DNA of 38,441 nt from Flavobacteriales bacterium (lineage in GTDB: Bacteria; Bacteroidota; Bacteroidia; Flavobacteriales_D; Crocinitomicaceae), in assembly GCA_947474675.1 (NCBI GenBank), contig CANJKA010000027.1, positions 1 through 38,441 on the forward strand. Direction: 5' to 3'. Positions 1 to 7,797 of the stretch are shown piece after piece. How positions within the stretch are numbered: the stretch's first letter is position 1; the number at the start of each line of letters is the position of its first letter. The notes under the pieces were generated by a model. That model was not told the origin of the DNA and ran no database searches. It worked only from the letters and a program-made list of their open reading frames with translations. Both the position numbers and the translations under genes were made by a program.

Positions 1-91
1 CCAGTTCTTGGATTGTCATATCCTCTTTAATTGCTTCAATGGCTACCTTAGCCTTGAATGCCGACGTAAATTTTCTTCTCTCTTTTTTCAT
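1..91 (-). CDS. IS3-family transposase OrfA, N-terminal fragment (runs off the window)
   Basis: The minus-strand frame starts with ATG at 91 and gives MKKERRKFTSAFKAKVAIEA followed by IKEDMTIQEL before the window ends. This is the start of the HTH_Tnp_1 helix-turn-helix that binds the element ends in IS3-family OrfA proteins; OrfB (DDE catalytic part) would follow by programmed frameshift outside the window. Only about 30 codons are visible, so the family is clear but the subgroup is not. Confidence 0.85.
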   Translation of the reverse strand, partial: MKKERRKFTSAFKAKVAIEAIKEDMTIQEL

Positions 92-150
92 ATTCAACTG
101 TTAAAATTACACTTTAATCAGCTGTCCAGAAAATGGGGACTATTATAGTT
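1..150 (-). mobile_element. End of an IS3-family insertion sequence, cut by the window edge
   Basis: The left edge holds the 5' end of an IS3-type transposase gene on the minus strand plus about 60 bases of element end. Read on the minus strand, the segment around 122-140 (CCCATTTTCTGGAC) resembles the terminal inverted repeat of IS150-group elements as I remember it. The boundary with host DNA is therefore placed near 140-155, but the exact terminal base and target duplication cannot be set because the other end lies outside the window. The element interrupts the helical gene that follows. Confidence 0.7.
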
Positions 151-675
151 CGTATATTTTAAAACTTTGATAAACTCTTCATTTAAATGGAGAGCATCTT
201 CTAAATCTTTCTCAGATTGAGAAGCATATCGCATTCTAATTTTACCATTTAAACCCATTAATTGATAAAATGTATCTTCTTCTTCAACAGAAGTTGAATA
301 GGTTTTATCATAATAACGGTTCAATAAATTCATATTTCCACTTTTTTCGATTGCTCGAGCAAGTAAAATATTTTTGGCACTTGAATTTTTCTCTAAAAAG
401 GATTCTAAAATTACTTTTTCAATTTGTTCAACAAAGTAGTTTACGGTTCTTCTAATTTTAAGATTATGCTCTTTAATATTTGAGTTTGACCATATTTTTT
501 TAACTTCTAGAGCTAAAATATCATTTAAAAGTTCAATAGTCAAATCTTTTTCATGAATAATTTTTTTCAAGAGCACTAATCTTTTATCTGAACTACTCAT
601 ACATTTAAAATCAAGTAATTTCACGTGTGAAACACTTAAGACATCTAATAAATCATGTAATTTTTGACCAATCAT
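118..675 (-). pseudogene. Helical hypothetical protein truncated by the IS element
   Basis: A 185-codon frame starts at ATG 675. It is rich in Leu, Lys, Glu and Ile and predicted by eye to be all helical, with no signal peptide. The last residues (NSPHFLDS) are encoded by what looks like the IS terminal sequence, so the natural 3' end is missing and the stop at 118 belongs to the element. The first 170 residues recall the N-terminal part of the 519-aa helical protein at 30311-31870: an opening of the type KLHDLL/TIHELI, then a basic amphipathic segment before a Ser-rich helix. I infer a remnant of that kind of TPR-like gene, but the similarity is weak. Function unknown. Confidence 0.6.
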
Positions 676-783
676 ATTTTAGACAATAGATTTTAGAATT
701 TGAGATAGACAGTTTTAAACTCGCAACTGAAAGAATAAAGATAAAAAGATAAATGAATTAATAAATTAGAAACTGTTTGTAAT

Positions 784-901
784 TTAAATTTGGAATTTGT
801 CATGACCTCTTTTTCGATGTTCTTCGTTATCAATTTGAGATTGTTCAAATAATGAATCTAACTTCAAAAAACAAACTCATAAAAATTATAAAAAGTAACA
901 T
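784..901 (-). pseudogene. Possible frameshifted remnant of a small membrane protein
   Basis: Just after aroC a minus-strand ATG at 901 opens MLLFIIFMSLFFEVRFII and stops. Shifting frame in the T-run near 864-870 gives a longer charged tail, KLDSLFEQSQIDNEEHRKRG then HDKFQI, ending in TAA at 784. Together this would be a single-membrane-span protein of about 40 residues with one frame disruption. There is no independent support, and it may be chance. Confidence 0.25.
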
Positions 902-913
902 CAAAACAGTTTC

Positions 914-1939
914 TTAATGAATTGAATATTCTTCCAATTTTAAATTATCAATAATCGATTTTGAACGGAAATGATTTCTCAAAATTAAGTCCGAAATTAC
1001 AATAGCTGTAACTGCCTCTATTACAACTGGAGCTCTCAATGCTATACATAAATCATGTCTTCCTTTCACTTGAAAATCTTCTACTTTTCCAGATTTTAAA
1101 TTAATTGATTGCTGTATTTTTGGTGTACTTGAAGTCGGCTTAATAACAACTTTGAATGTCAATTCATTTCCATTTGTTATCCCTCCTACAATTCCTCCAG
1201 CGTAATTTGTTTTGGTTAACCCATCCATTCCAATAATCGCGTCATTATGTTCCGAGCCAAGCATTTTTGCGGATGAAAAACCCGCACCAAAGTCAATTCC
1301 TTTTACAGCAGGAACCGCAAAAACAGCATGAGCAATTAATGATTCCACTGAATCAAAAAACGGTTCTCCTAATCCAATTGGTAAACCAGAAACTCGGCAT
1401 TGAATAATCCCGCCAATACTATCTTGAATTTTTAATGCTTTTTCAAGTCCTTTTTCGATATCTGATTCTCCTCCTGCTTCAATCAGTTCAGCTTCCACTT
1501 TTATCGAATTCAACACTTTTTTGGCAACAACTCCTGCTGCTACTAAAAGAACGGTTAATCTACCCGAAAAATGACCACCTCCTCTGTAATCTTCAAAACC
1601 GTCAAATTTTTTTGTCGCAACAAAATCAGCATGACCCGGACGAGGCGTTTTCCTCAATGACTCATAATCTTTTGAAATAGTGTTTTTATTTTCAAAAAGA
1701 ATCGTCAAAGGAGCACCCGTAGTCTTCCCATTAAAAACCCCACTAGAAAGAATTGGCAAATCGCTTTCTATACGAGGAGTTGTTCCTATTGCACCAGGTT
1801 TTCTTCTATTGATATCTTTTTCAAAATCTTCTACACAAAGAGCTATCCCAGACGGTACTCCGTCTAAAACTATTCCTATTGTATTTCCGTGAGATTCTCC
1901 GAAAATTGAAGTTCTAAAGATTGTTCCAAATGAATTCAT
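914..1939 (-). CDS. aroC: Chorismate synthase
   Basis: Converts 5-enolpyruvylshikimate-3-phosphate to chorismate with reduced FMN, the last common step of aromatic biosynthesis in the cytoplasm. The protein of 341 residues begins MNSFGTIFRTSIFGESHG, has the FGESHG signature, RPGHADFVATKKF, GGHFSGR and the C-terminal RHDLCIALRAP motif that binds flavin and substrate. The frame is open 34 codons further upstream, but that extension overlaps aroA and matches no known AroC, so ATG 1939 is chosen. It lies 13 nt after the aroA stop and is the last gene of the pheA-aroC operon. Length is near the family norm (about 350). Confidence 0.95.
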   Translation of the reverse strand: MNSFGTIFRTSIFGESHGNTIGIVLDGVPSGIALCVEDFEKDINRRKPGAIGTTPRIESDLPILSSGVFNGKTTGAPLTILFENKNTISKDYESLRKTPRPGHADFVATKKFDGFEDYRGGGHFSGRLTVLLVAAGVVAKKVLNSIKVEAELIEAGGESDIEKGLEKALKIQDSIGGIIQCRVSGLPIGLGEPFFDSVESLIAHAVFAVPAVKGIDFGAGFSSAKMLGSEHNDAIIGMDGLTKTNYAGGIVGGITNGNELTFKVVIKPTSSTPKIQQSINLKSGKVEDFQVKGRHDLCIALRAPVVIEAVTAIVISDLILRNHFRSKSIIDNLKLEEYSIH

Positions 1940-1952
1940 TTCTTGTATTTTA

Positions 1953-3209
1953 TTAATTATTTTGAATTTCAAGTAAATGCTCAAAAAACAAAGGATATGA
2001 TTTATTAATCGCTTGAGAATCTTGTATTGTAACAGGTCCATCAGCTTTTAAAGCAGCAATTGCACACGCCATAGCAATTCGATGATCACCATGGGAATTA
2101 ACAACAGTAGACTTACTTTTTTTAATACCTTTTATGAACATTTCATCCTCTTTTACAACGATTAATGCACCCATTTTCCCTAATTCTTCTTGAATTGCAA
2201 TGGAGCGATTGCTTTCTTTATTCATTAACCTATTAACTCCTTTAATAGAACTAACACCATCTGCAAACATAGCTAATACAGCTAAAGGAGGAAACAAATC
2301 AGGACAATGAGTCGCATCAAAATAAAAAGCTTTGTTTTCATTTTTTGTTATCGTTATCGATGAATTATTTTCTAAAACAGTTGCTCCAAAATCTTTTAAA
2401 GCACCTATTAATTTTTTATCAGCTTGTTGAGAATCACTATTTAAATTATCAATAGTAACAGCACCTGAAATAGCACCCGCAACCAATAAAAATGAAGCAC
2501 TACTCCAATCCCCTTCTACAGAAATTGAGGTCGATTTAAAAACATAAGGTCCATCAAAATAAAGCGTCTCATTTTCTAAAACAACCTCTACCCCGAACTT
2601 ATTTAACACGTCTAAAGTCAATAAAATATAGGGTATACTCGTTGGATTTTCAATTTTAATTTGAACTTTTTTTGTCAAAGGAGAAGCTGCATAGGCATAA
2701 ATTAAACCCGTGATAAATTGAGAACTCATAGAACCATCAATCGTACAATCTTTCGGTACAAGAGGACCTTTCATTTCAAAAGGTAAATGTCCATTTGTTG
2801 ATGTGAAATCTACTTCTAATCCTTTTAAAATAGTATCAAAAAAATTCATTGGACGAGACAAAAGCGTACCTTTTGCATTCATTTTTACAGAATTATTACT
2901 CACTGCCAAAAGAGGAGTAAACATTCTTGCCGAAAGTCCAGATTCGCCATAATTAATAGCTAAATCTTTTTGATTAATTCCAGAACTTGTAATACGAATT
3001 ACATTCTTTGAAACTTCTCTAACAGTTGCTCCCGCTTGTTTAATTATTTCTAAAGCTGCATTTTCATCATCTGAAACCCCAAAATCACGAATAGATGTTT
3101 CTCCATTTACTAAAAGTGCCGCAGCATAAGCTCTTTGTCCAAAACTTTTAGAAGCAGGAATTTTTATTTTACCAGTAATATCAAGCGAAGGATAAACTAT
3201 TTGCTCCAT
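1953..3209 (-). CDS. aroA: 3-phosphoshikimate 1-carboxyvinyltransferase (EPSP synthase)
   Basis: Joins phosphoenolpyruvate to shikimate-3-phosphate. With ATG 3209 the product has 418 residues: SKSFGQRAYA (residues 20-29, the Lys-Ser-Arg substrate loop), DGSMSSQF (SSQ loop), CPDLFPPLAVLA (catalytic Asp), RLMNKESNR and SHGDHRIAMA (phosphoenolpyruvate-binding Arg and His). The loop that is usually NAGTxxR reads ESGLSAR at residues 89-95, an atypical variant. A TTG 36 nt upstream is also open but ATG fits the family start. The start lies inside the end of aroB (29-nt overlap), which suggests translational coupling. Confidence 0.95.
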   Translation of the reverse strand: MEQIVYPSLDITGKIKIPASKSFGQRAYAAALLVNGETSIRDFGVSDDENAALEIIKQAGATVREVSKNVIRITSSGINQKDLAINYGESGLSARMFTPLLAVSNNSVKMNAKGTLLSRPMNFFDTILKGLEVDFTSTNGHLPFEMKGPLVPKDCTIDGSMSSQFITGLIYAYAASPLTKKVQIKIENPTSIPYILLTLDVLNKFGVEVVLENETLYFDGPYVFKSTSISVEGDWSSASFLLVAGAISGAVTIDNLNSDSQQADKKLIGALKDFGATVLENNSSITITKNENKAFYFDATHCPDLFPPLAVLAMFADGVSSIKGVNRLMNKESNRSIAIQEELGKMGALIVVKEDEMFIKGIKKSKSTVVNSHGDHRIAMACAIAALKADGPVTIQDSQAINKSYPLFFEHLLEIQNN

Positions 3210-4236
3210 TGAATATTTTTTTAAAATCTTGTTTAATTTCGTCAAATGTTAAGGTGACAATTTCAGATTCCCCAATCGATTTTAATAAAATGAAATCGAT
3301 TGACCCTCCATTTTTCTTTTTGTCGTTCGTAATCAATGAAAGAACAGAAGAACTTTTCACGTTTTCAGTTATAGGCAATTCATATTTTTGAAGTAATTCG
3401 GAAACTCTTTCCAATTCATCTCTAGTAAATTCGCCTTTAAGAATAGATAATTGAGAAGCATAAATCATCCCAATACTCACTGCAAAACCATGTTTCAAAT
3501 TTAAATCCTTTTCAATAGCATGACCAATTGTATGACCAAAATTTAAAGTCTTACGGATCGTATTATCGTTTGGATCTTTTTGAATTATCTTCGCTTTAAT
3601 TGACAAACATTTTTGAACCACCATTTGTAAAGCAACTGGAGATTTAATGAAATATTGAAGATCATAAGACTCTAAATAATCAAACAATTCAGTATCACAA
3701 ATACAACCATACTTAATTACTTCAGCAAAACCATTAGAAAATTCGACTTCTGGCAGAGATTTAAAAAACTGGTAATCATATAAAATAAGATCAGGTTGAT
3801 TAATTGTACCGATACAGTTTTTTATCAAACCTTGATTTACCCCATTTTTTCCACCAATTGCAGCGTCAACAGCACACAAAACCGTCGTTGGTATAAATCC
3901 AAAAGGAATTCCTCTTTTGTAAATCGAAGCGACAAACCCAACAAGATCAGTAATTACTCCTCCTCCAATACCAATGATCAAACTGTTTTTATCAGCACCC
4001 AATTTCAATAATTTATCTATTATTTCTTGAGACTCAATTAGTGTTTTCGTGTTTTCACCACCTTCAACCACAATAACATGCTCAATTTCAGAAAATATAC
4101 TGCTATGATATTTATAGACATTGTGATCAACAACTAAGATTAATTTATTGTATTTCTTAGAAATTTTCTCAATGTTTTTAAAATTAAAATTGAATAAAAC
4201 TTTGGTTTTTTTATCCGTTTTTACTTTAATAATCAT
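3181..4236 (-). CDS. aroB: 3-dehydroquinate synthase
   Basis: Cyclises DAHP to 3-dehydroquinate using NAD+ and a divalent metal, the second shikimate step. The 351-residue product shows EGGENTKT, the NAD-binding GIGGGVITDLVGFVAS, PTTVLCAVDAAIGGKNGVN, NGFAEVIKYG (metal-binding Glu and catalytic Lys) and LNFGHTIGHAIE plus a later KHGFAV, which supply the two metal-binding His. Its ATG shares one base with the stop of the preceding DAHP synthase gene (TAATG arrangement) and its end overlaps aroA, so it is embedded in one transcript. Confidence 0.96.
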   Translation of the reverse strand: MIIKVKTDKKTKVLFNFNFKNIEKISKKYNKLILVVDHNVYKYHSSIFSEIEHVIVVEGGENTKTLIESQEIIDKLLKLGADKNSLIIGIGGGVITDLVGFVASIYKRGIPFGFIPTTVLCAVDAAIGGKNGVNQGLIKNCIGTINQPDLILYDYQFFKSLPEVEFSNGFAEVIKYGCICDTELFDYLESYDLQYFIKSPVALQMVVQKCLSIKAKIIQKDPNDNTIRKTLNFGHTIGHAIEKDLNLKHGFAVSIGMIYASQLSILKGEFTRDELERVSELLQKYELPITENVKSSSVLSLITNDKKKNGGSIDFILLKSIGESEIVTLTFDEIKQDFKKIFNGANSLSFA

Positions 4237-5327
4237 TATTTCATTTTATTAAGTGAATCTTGAATTCTAATACTTTCAATGTGAATCGCCTCCATGTATG
4301 ATTGAATGAAAGTAGAACCTAAATCTAATCCTGCTGATTTTTTAATTGTACGATCTAAAATTTCATTCCATCTTGAAGCCTGTAAAACAGTTACATCATT
4401 TTCAATCTTAATTTCACCAATTTTTCTAGCTACTTTCATTCGATTAGAAATTAACGCTAAAAGTTCATCATCGAAACAATCAATTTGAGCTCTCAAGTGA
4501 TTCAATTCATCAACAAAATCTTTTTTACCCGTTGAAATAGTTTTCAAAACCATTGCATCTAATAATTCTACCAATTGTTGAGGTGTAACTTGCTGCTCTT
4601 TGTCTGTCAAGGCTACACTTGGATCACAGTGAGATTCAATAATTAATCCGCTGTAAGCTAAATCAATACTTTTTTGAGAAATTTCTAAAAGTGTTTCTTT
4701 TTTACCGCAGATGTGAGAAGGGTCACAAATCATTGGCATATCGGGGAATAATCGTTTCATCTCAATAGGAATTTGCCACAACGGAGCATTTCTGTATTCC
4801 GAATTTCCGTATGACGAGAAACCTCTGTGAATCAATCCAATATTTTCAATTCCAACTTTTTGAAGTCTTTCTATCGCTCCAATCCATAATTTAATATCAG
4901 GATTAATTGGATTTTTTATCAAAACGGTTGTGTTCGTCCCTTTCAATGCGTCTGCAATATTTTGAATACTGAAAGGATTAACTGTTGTTCTTGCACCAAT
5001 CCATAAGATATCTGTATCGAAACTCAATGCATCTTCAACGTGTTTACTTGTCGCAACTTCAACTGCGGTAGGCAATCCCGTTAACTTTTTTGCTTGTAAT
5101 AACCACGATAAAGCTTTTCCTCCAGCACCTTCGAATCCTCCAGGATTTGTTCTAGGCTTCCAAACTCCAGCTCTTAAAACGTCAACTCTACCAGTTGCTT
5201 TTAATTCTAAAGCAGTACGAATAACTTGTTCTTCATTTTCAGCACTACAAGGTCCCGAAATGATTAAATTTTGTTTTTTAATTAAATCTGCCATTGCTAT
5301 ATTTTTTATGTCTGTATTTGTTTCCAT
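4236..5327 (-). CDS. Bifunctional DAHP synthase / chorismate mutase
   Basis: The 363-residue protein joins two enzymes. Residues about 15-265 are a type I-beta (KDO8P-like) DAHP synthase: SGPCSAENEEQ, LRAGVWKPRTNPGGFEG, LIHRGFSSYG, CDPSHICGKK and ESHCDPS hold the phosphoenolpyruvate- and metal-binding residues. Residues about 273-363 form an AroQ-type chorismate mutase: ELNHLRAQIDCFDDELLALI, then VARKIGEIKIEN. C-terminal fusion of this kind is known in Bacteroidetes such as Porphyromonas gingivalis, where the mutase domain serves catalysis and feedback control by prephenate. It therefore acts at both the entry and the exit of the shikimate pathway. It starts 12 nt after pheA. Confidence 0.95.
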   Translation of the reverse strand: METNTDIKNIAMADLIKKQNLIISGPCSAENEEQVIRTALELKATGRVDVLRAGVWKPRTNPGGFEGAGGKALSWLLQAKKLTGLPTAVEVATSKHVEDALSFDTDILWIGARTTVNPFSIQNIADALKGTNTTVLIKNPINPDIKLWIGAIERLQKVGIENIGLIHRGFSSYGNSEYRNAPLWQIPIEMKRLFPDMPMICDPSHICGKKETLLEISQKSIDLAYSGLIIESHCDPSVALTDKEQQVTPQQLVELLDAMVLKTISTGKKDFVDELNHLRAQIDCFDDELLALISNRMKVARKIGEIKIENDVTVLQASRWNEILDRTIKKSAGLDLGSTFIQSYMEAIHIESIRIQDSLNKMK

Positions 5328-5339
5328 AATTTGTCTTTT

Positions 5340-6182
5340 TTAAATAGGTAATGATTCTCCTTTGTAAATCCCTAACACTTTTATTGATTCTACAAGGGGT
5401 GCTAATTTTGATATTGTTTCATCGAACACTTTTTTATCTTCGAATTCAATGTCCAAATGGAAAGCATATGAAGACGGATTTTTAGGAATTGGAACACTTT
5501 GAATTTTTGTCAAATTTAAATTTGCCTCTTTCAAAACAACCAAAATATCACTCAATCCTCCTACATGATTATGCGTTTTCAATGTTACTGATCCTTTATT
5601 TGGATGAGCATCGAAATCAGCTCCTTTGCTTAAAATATAGAATCGTGTGAAATTTGGATTTTCATCACCCACATTATCTTTGACAACTTCTAAACCATAA
5701 GTTTTTCCAACTGTTGGTCCAGCAATTACGGCTAATTTATTTTCTCTATCTTCAGACACTAATTTAGCAGAAGTAGCCGTGTCTTTGAATTCCGAAACAA
5801 CAACATTATCTAAACTTGAAAGAAATAATTGAGATTGACCAAGTGCCATTGGATGAGAAATAATTTCACGAATGTCTCCCAACTTTGTTCCTGGTTTTGC
5901 CAATAATTGTAGTTCAATCGGTAGATAGGTTTCTCCAATGATATGAAGATTGTGAGTGTCAATCAATTGATAATTCAGAAGAATACTTCCTGCTACTTTA
6001 TTTTCAATAGCAATGATTCCGTAATCAACTTTGTTATTTTCTAATTTGTCACACACTTCTTTAAATGATCCACATTCCAAAATAGTGACATCTTCACCGA
6101 AGTACTTTTTAGCAGCTAAATCATGGAAAGAAGATACTGATCCTTGTATAGCTATAACGTGATTTCTCATAATTTCATTCAT
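5340..6182 (-). CDS. pheA: Prephenate dehydratase with ACT domain
   Basis: Converts prephenate to phenylpyruvate, the committed Phe step. The 280-residue monofunctional enzyme has a periplasmic-binding-like catalytic part (IAIQGSVSSFHDLAAKKYFG, GIIAIENKVAGSI, FKDTATSAK, NFTRFYIL with the Thr-Arg-Phe motif) and a C-terminal ACT domain from about residue 200 (HNHVGGLSDILVVLKEANLN). The usual ACT motif ESRP is replaced by PIPKNPSSYAF, so Phe sensing may differ. ATG 6182 is used; an in-frame ATG at 6170 is equally close to homologues. First structural gene of the aromatic operon, 42 nt after a leader terminator. Confidence 0.94.
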   Translation of the reverse strand: MNEIMRNHVIAIQGSVSSFHDLAAKKYFGEDVTILECGSFKEVCDKLENNKVDYGIIAIENKVAGSILLNYQLIDTHNLHIIGETYLPIELQLLAKPGTKLGDIREIISHPMALGQSQLFLSSLDNVVVSEFKDTATSAKLVSEDRENKLAVIAGPTVGKTYGLEVVKDNVGDENPNFTRFYILSKGADFDAHPNKGSVTLKTHNHVGGLSDILVVLKEANLNLTKIQSVPIPKNPSSYAFHLDIEFEDKKVFDETISKLAPLVESIKVLGIYKGESLPI

Positions 6183-6223
6183 TTAAAATTCATTTAATGT
6201 TTAATATTCAAAAACTGCTCGTA

Positions 6224-6251
6224 TAAAAAAAGCCTTCCAAATTGGAAGGCT
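6224..6251 (-). terminator. Attenuator terminator before pheA
   Basis: On the minus strand AGCCTTCC (6244-6251) pairs with GGAAGGCT (6231-6238) across a 5-nt loop and runs straight into seven U residues. It sits between the leader peptide (6287-6334) and pheA. The 5' arm CTTCC (6244-6248) can instead pair with GGAAG at 6280-6284, and CTATATAG (6254-6261) with TTATGTAG (6265-6272), which would form an antiterminator. This alternative folding is the hallmark of ribosome-controlled attenuation. Confidence 0.88.
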
Positions 6252-6286
6252 TTCTATATAGTGACTACATAACAAAACTCTTCCAC

Positions 6287-6334
6287 TCACTTAAAGTGAT
6301 AATAGTAAAAAAAGAAATTGCTAAATTGTTTCAT
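6287..6334 (-). CDS. Phe/Tyr-rich leader peptide of the aromatic operon
   Basis: A 15-residue ORF reads MKQFSNFFFYYYHFK then TGA. Five Phe and three Tyr codons, six of them consecutive, make it a sensor for charged tRNA-Phe and tRNA-Tyr. The GGAAG element that can block the terminator begins 2 nt after the stop. When aromatic amino acids are short, the ribosome should stall on the run, free GGAAG to pair with the terminator arm and let transcription into pheA-aroC; when plentiful, the ribosome at the stop covers GGAAG and the terminator forms. Role inferred from sequence architecture. Confidence 0.88.
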   Translation of the reverse strand: MKQFSNFFFYYYHFK

Positions 6335-6369
6335 TTTGTGTTTATTATGTTTGTATTTACTTATGGCCT

Positions 6370-6377
6370 CAAAGTTA
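6370..6377 (-). promoter_or_regulatory. Probable -7 promoter element of the aromatic operon
   Basis: The minus strand has TAACTTTG, a match to the Bacteroidetes TAnnTTTG box, about 36 nt before the leader ATG, giving a predicted start of transcription near 6363. No clear TTG box is seen at the right distance upstream. The rest of 6378-6527, up to the asnA stop, is AT-rich with nothing else recognised. Confidence 0.5.
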
Positions 6378-6527
6378 TGATATTTTATTCTATAAAATCT
6401 ACTATTTAATTAAACTTTTTAAAAATAAATAAAATTTATATGTTTTTTACTTTAAATTAAAATACTTATATTCAGCAATTTAAAAATATAAAATTGATTT
6501 AATCAATAGGACAAAACAGAAAAATAA

Positions 6528-7556
6528 TTACAACAATTTAACACCCTCTTTTGATAATTTTTCTAAAACTTCATCAGACCAAATGCTACTTTGAACTTCT
6601 CCAATGTGTTTTTTCTGAAGAATAAACATTGCTAAACGAGATTGACCAATTCCCCCACCTATTGAATAAGGAAGTTGTTCGCTCACTAATTGTTTATGCC
6701 AATACATTTCTAAACGTTGTTCTTGACCTCTTAAAGAAAGTTGTTTTTTTAACGATTCCGGACTAACTCGAATTCCCATCGAAGATAACTCATACGATCG
6801 TTCTAACACTTCGTTCCAAACTAGAATATCTCCGTTCAATCCTTTTCTTCCATCAATAGATTCAGTTGTCCAATCATCATAATCTGGTGCTCTTCCATCA
6901 TGAGGTTTTCCATCAGCTAAATCTCCACCAATTCCTATTAAGAAAACTGCTCCGAATTCTTGACAAATTTTATCCTCTCTTTCTTTAGCTGTCAATGTTG
7001 GATATTCTTCTAATAAATCTTCTGTGTGAATAAACGTTATTTGTTCAGGAAGAGATAAAGCTTCTAAATCATATTTTTCTATAATTTCTTTACTCGTCTC
7101 TAAAATCGTTTTATAAATATCTCTGACTGTGCTTTTTAAATAAGTAAGCGTTCTATCCGATTTATCTATTACTTTTTCCCAATCCCATTGATCCACATAA
7201 ATACTGTGAATTGGAGAGAAATCTTCATCTGGACGTAAAGCTTTCATGTCAGTACAAATCCCTAAACCTTGAGGAGCTTTCAATCTTGCCAATTTAGCTC
7301 GTTTCCATTTAGCTAATGAATGAACTATTTCAACAGTAACTTCAGGCATTTCTTTAATGTTTACAGTAACTGGGCTTTCAATTCCGTTTAAATCATCGTT
7401 AATTCCTGTTCCTTTTACAACTAAAAGAGGAGCTTCTACTTTTATAAGGTTTAATACATCTCCTAACGATGAAGAAAATTTTAATTTCAATTCTGAAATT
7501 GCTCTTTCTGTAGCTAACTCTGTTAAAACTACTTGACTTGTTTTGATTGTTTCCAT
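6528..7556 (-). CDS. asnA: Aspartate--ammonia ligase (asparagine synthetase A)
   Basis: Makes asparagine from aspartate, ammonia and ATP through an aspartyl-adenylate; the fold is that of a class II aminoacyl-tRNA synthetase. The 342-residue product (E. coli AsnA has 330) shows LLVVKGTGINDDLNG, a Lys/Arg-rich KWKRAKLARLK segment, SIYVDQWDWEK, FLIGIGGDLADGKPHDGRAP and the synthetase motif-3-like GGGIGQSRLAMFIL. ATG 7556 starts the family's N-terminal region. It is monocistronic here and preceded by two Asn-codon leader modules, so it is probably controlled by asparaginyl-tRNA charging. Confidence 0.96.
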   Translation of the reverse strand: METIKTSQVVLTELATERAISELKLKFSSSLGDVLNLIKVEAPLLVVKGTGINDDLNGIESPVTVNIKEMPEVTVEIVHSLAKWKRAKLARLKAPQGLGICTDMKALRPDEDFSPIHSIYVDQWDWEKVIDKSDRTLTYLKSTVRDIYKTILETSKEIIEKYDLEALSLPEQITFIHTEDLLEEYPTLTAKEREDKICQEFGAVFLIGIGGDLADGKPHDGRAPDYDDWTTESIDGRKGLNGDILVWNEVLERSYELSSMGIRVSPESLKKQLSLRGQEQRLEMYWHKQLVSEQLPYSIGGGIGQSRLAMFILQKKHIGEVQSSIWSDEVLEKLSKEGVKLL

Positions 7557-7578
7557 TTGTTTATTTTATTTTAAGATT

Positions 7579-7610
7579 AAAAAAAAAAGGCTTTCCGAAT
7601 TGGAAAGCCT
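7579..7610 (-). terminator. Second (asnA-proximal) attenuator terminator
   Basis: On the minus strand AGGCTTTCC (7602-7610) pairs over a 5-nt loop with GGAAAGCCT (7588-7596), followed by about nine U. The competing antiterminator would pair GGAAAG (7631-7636) with CTTTCC (7602-7607) and TAGTA (7621-7625) with TACTA (7610-7614). It ends 23 nt before asnA. Confidence 0.88.
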
Positions 7611-7640
7611 AGTATGAGTTTACTATATACCTTTCCCTTT

Positions 7641-7718
7641 TCACAAAGTGTGATTATTATAATTATTTTGAAATGATCTTGCTTCTACTAAAGTCATTTT
7701 TATTTTAAATGTTTTCAT
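7641..7718 (-). CDS. Asn-rich leader peptide 2 (asnA-proximal)
   Basis: A 25-residue ORF from ATG 7718; an in-frame ATG at 7697 would give 18 residues. Its end reads SFQNNYNNHTL then TGA, so four Asn codons and one Tyr sit in five positions, directly before the CAC codon. GGAAAG begins 4 nt after the stop. It has no obvious promoter of its own, so it is probably reached by RNA polymerase that has passed terminator 1. Inferred function: ribosome stalling when Asn-tRNA is scarce. Confidence 0.82.
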   Translation of the reverse strand: MKTFKIKMTLVEARSFQNNYNNHTL

Positions 7719-7735
7719 TTTATTTATTTTAAGTC

Positions 7736-7765
7736 AAAAAAAAAGCTTTCCAAATTGGAAAGCTT
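7736..7765 (-). terminator. First (distal) attenuator terminator before asnA
   Basis: AAGCTTTCC (7757-7765, minus strand) pairs with GGAAAGCTT (7743-7751) over a 5-nt loop, followed by seven or more U. Antiterminator option: GGAAAG (7790-7795) with CTTTCC (7757-7762), and TTATGTA (7781-7787) with TACTTAA (7764-7770), one mismatch. Confidence 0.86.
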
Positions 7766-7797
7766 AAGTATTTTAAAAATTACATAATTCTTTCCTT

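Noticed and set aside
1939..2041. N-terminal extension of aroC up to 2041
   Set aside because: It overlaps the aroA coding end and matches no chorismate synthase; ATG 1939 fits the family.
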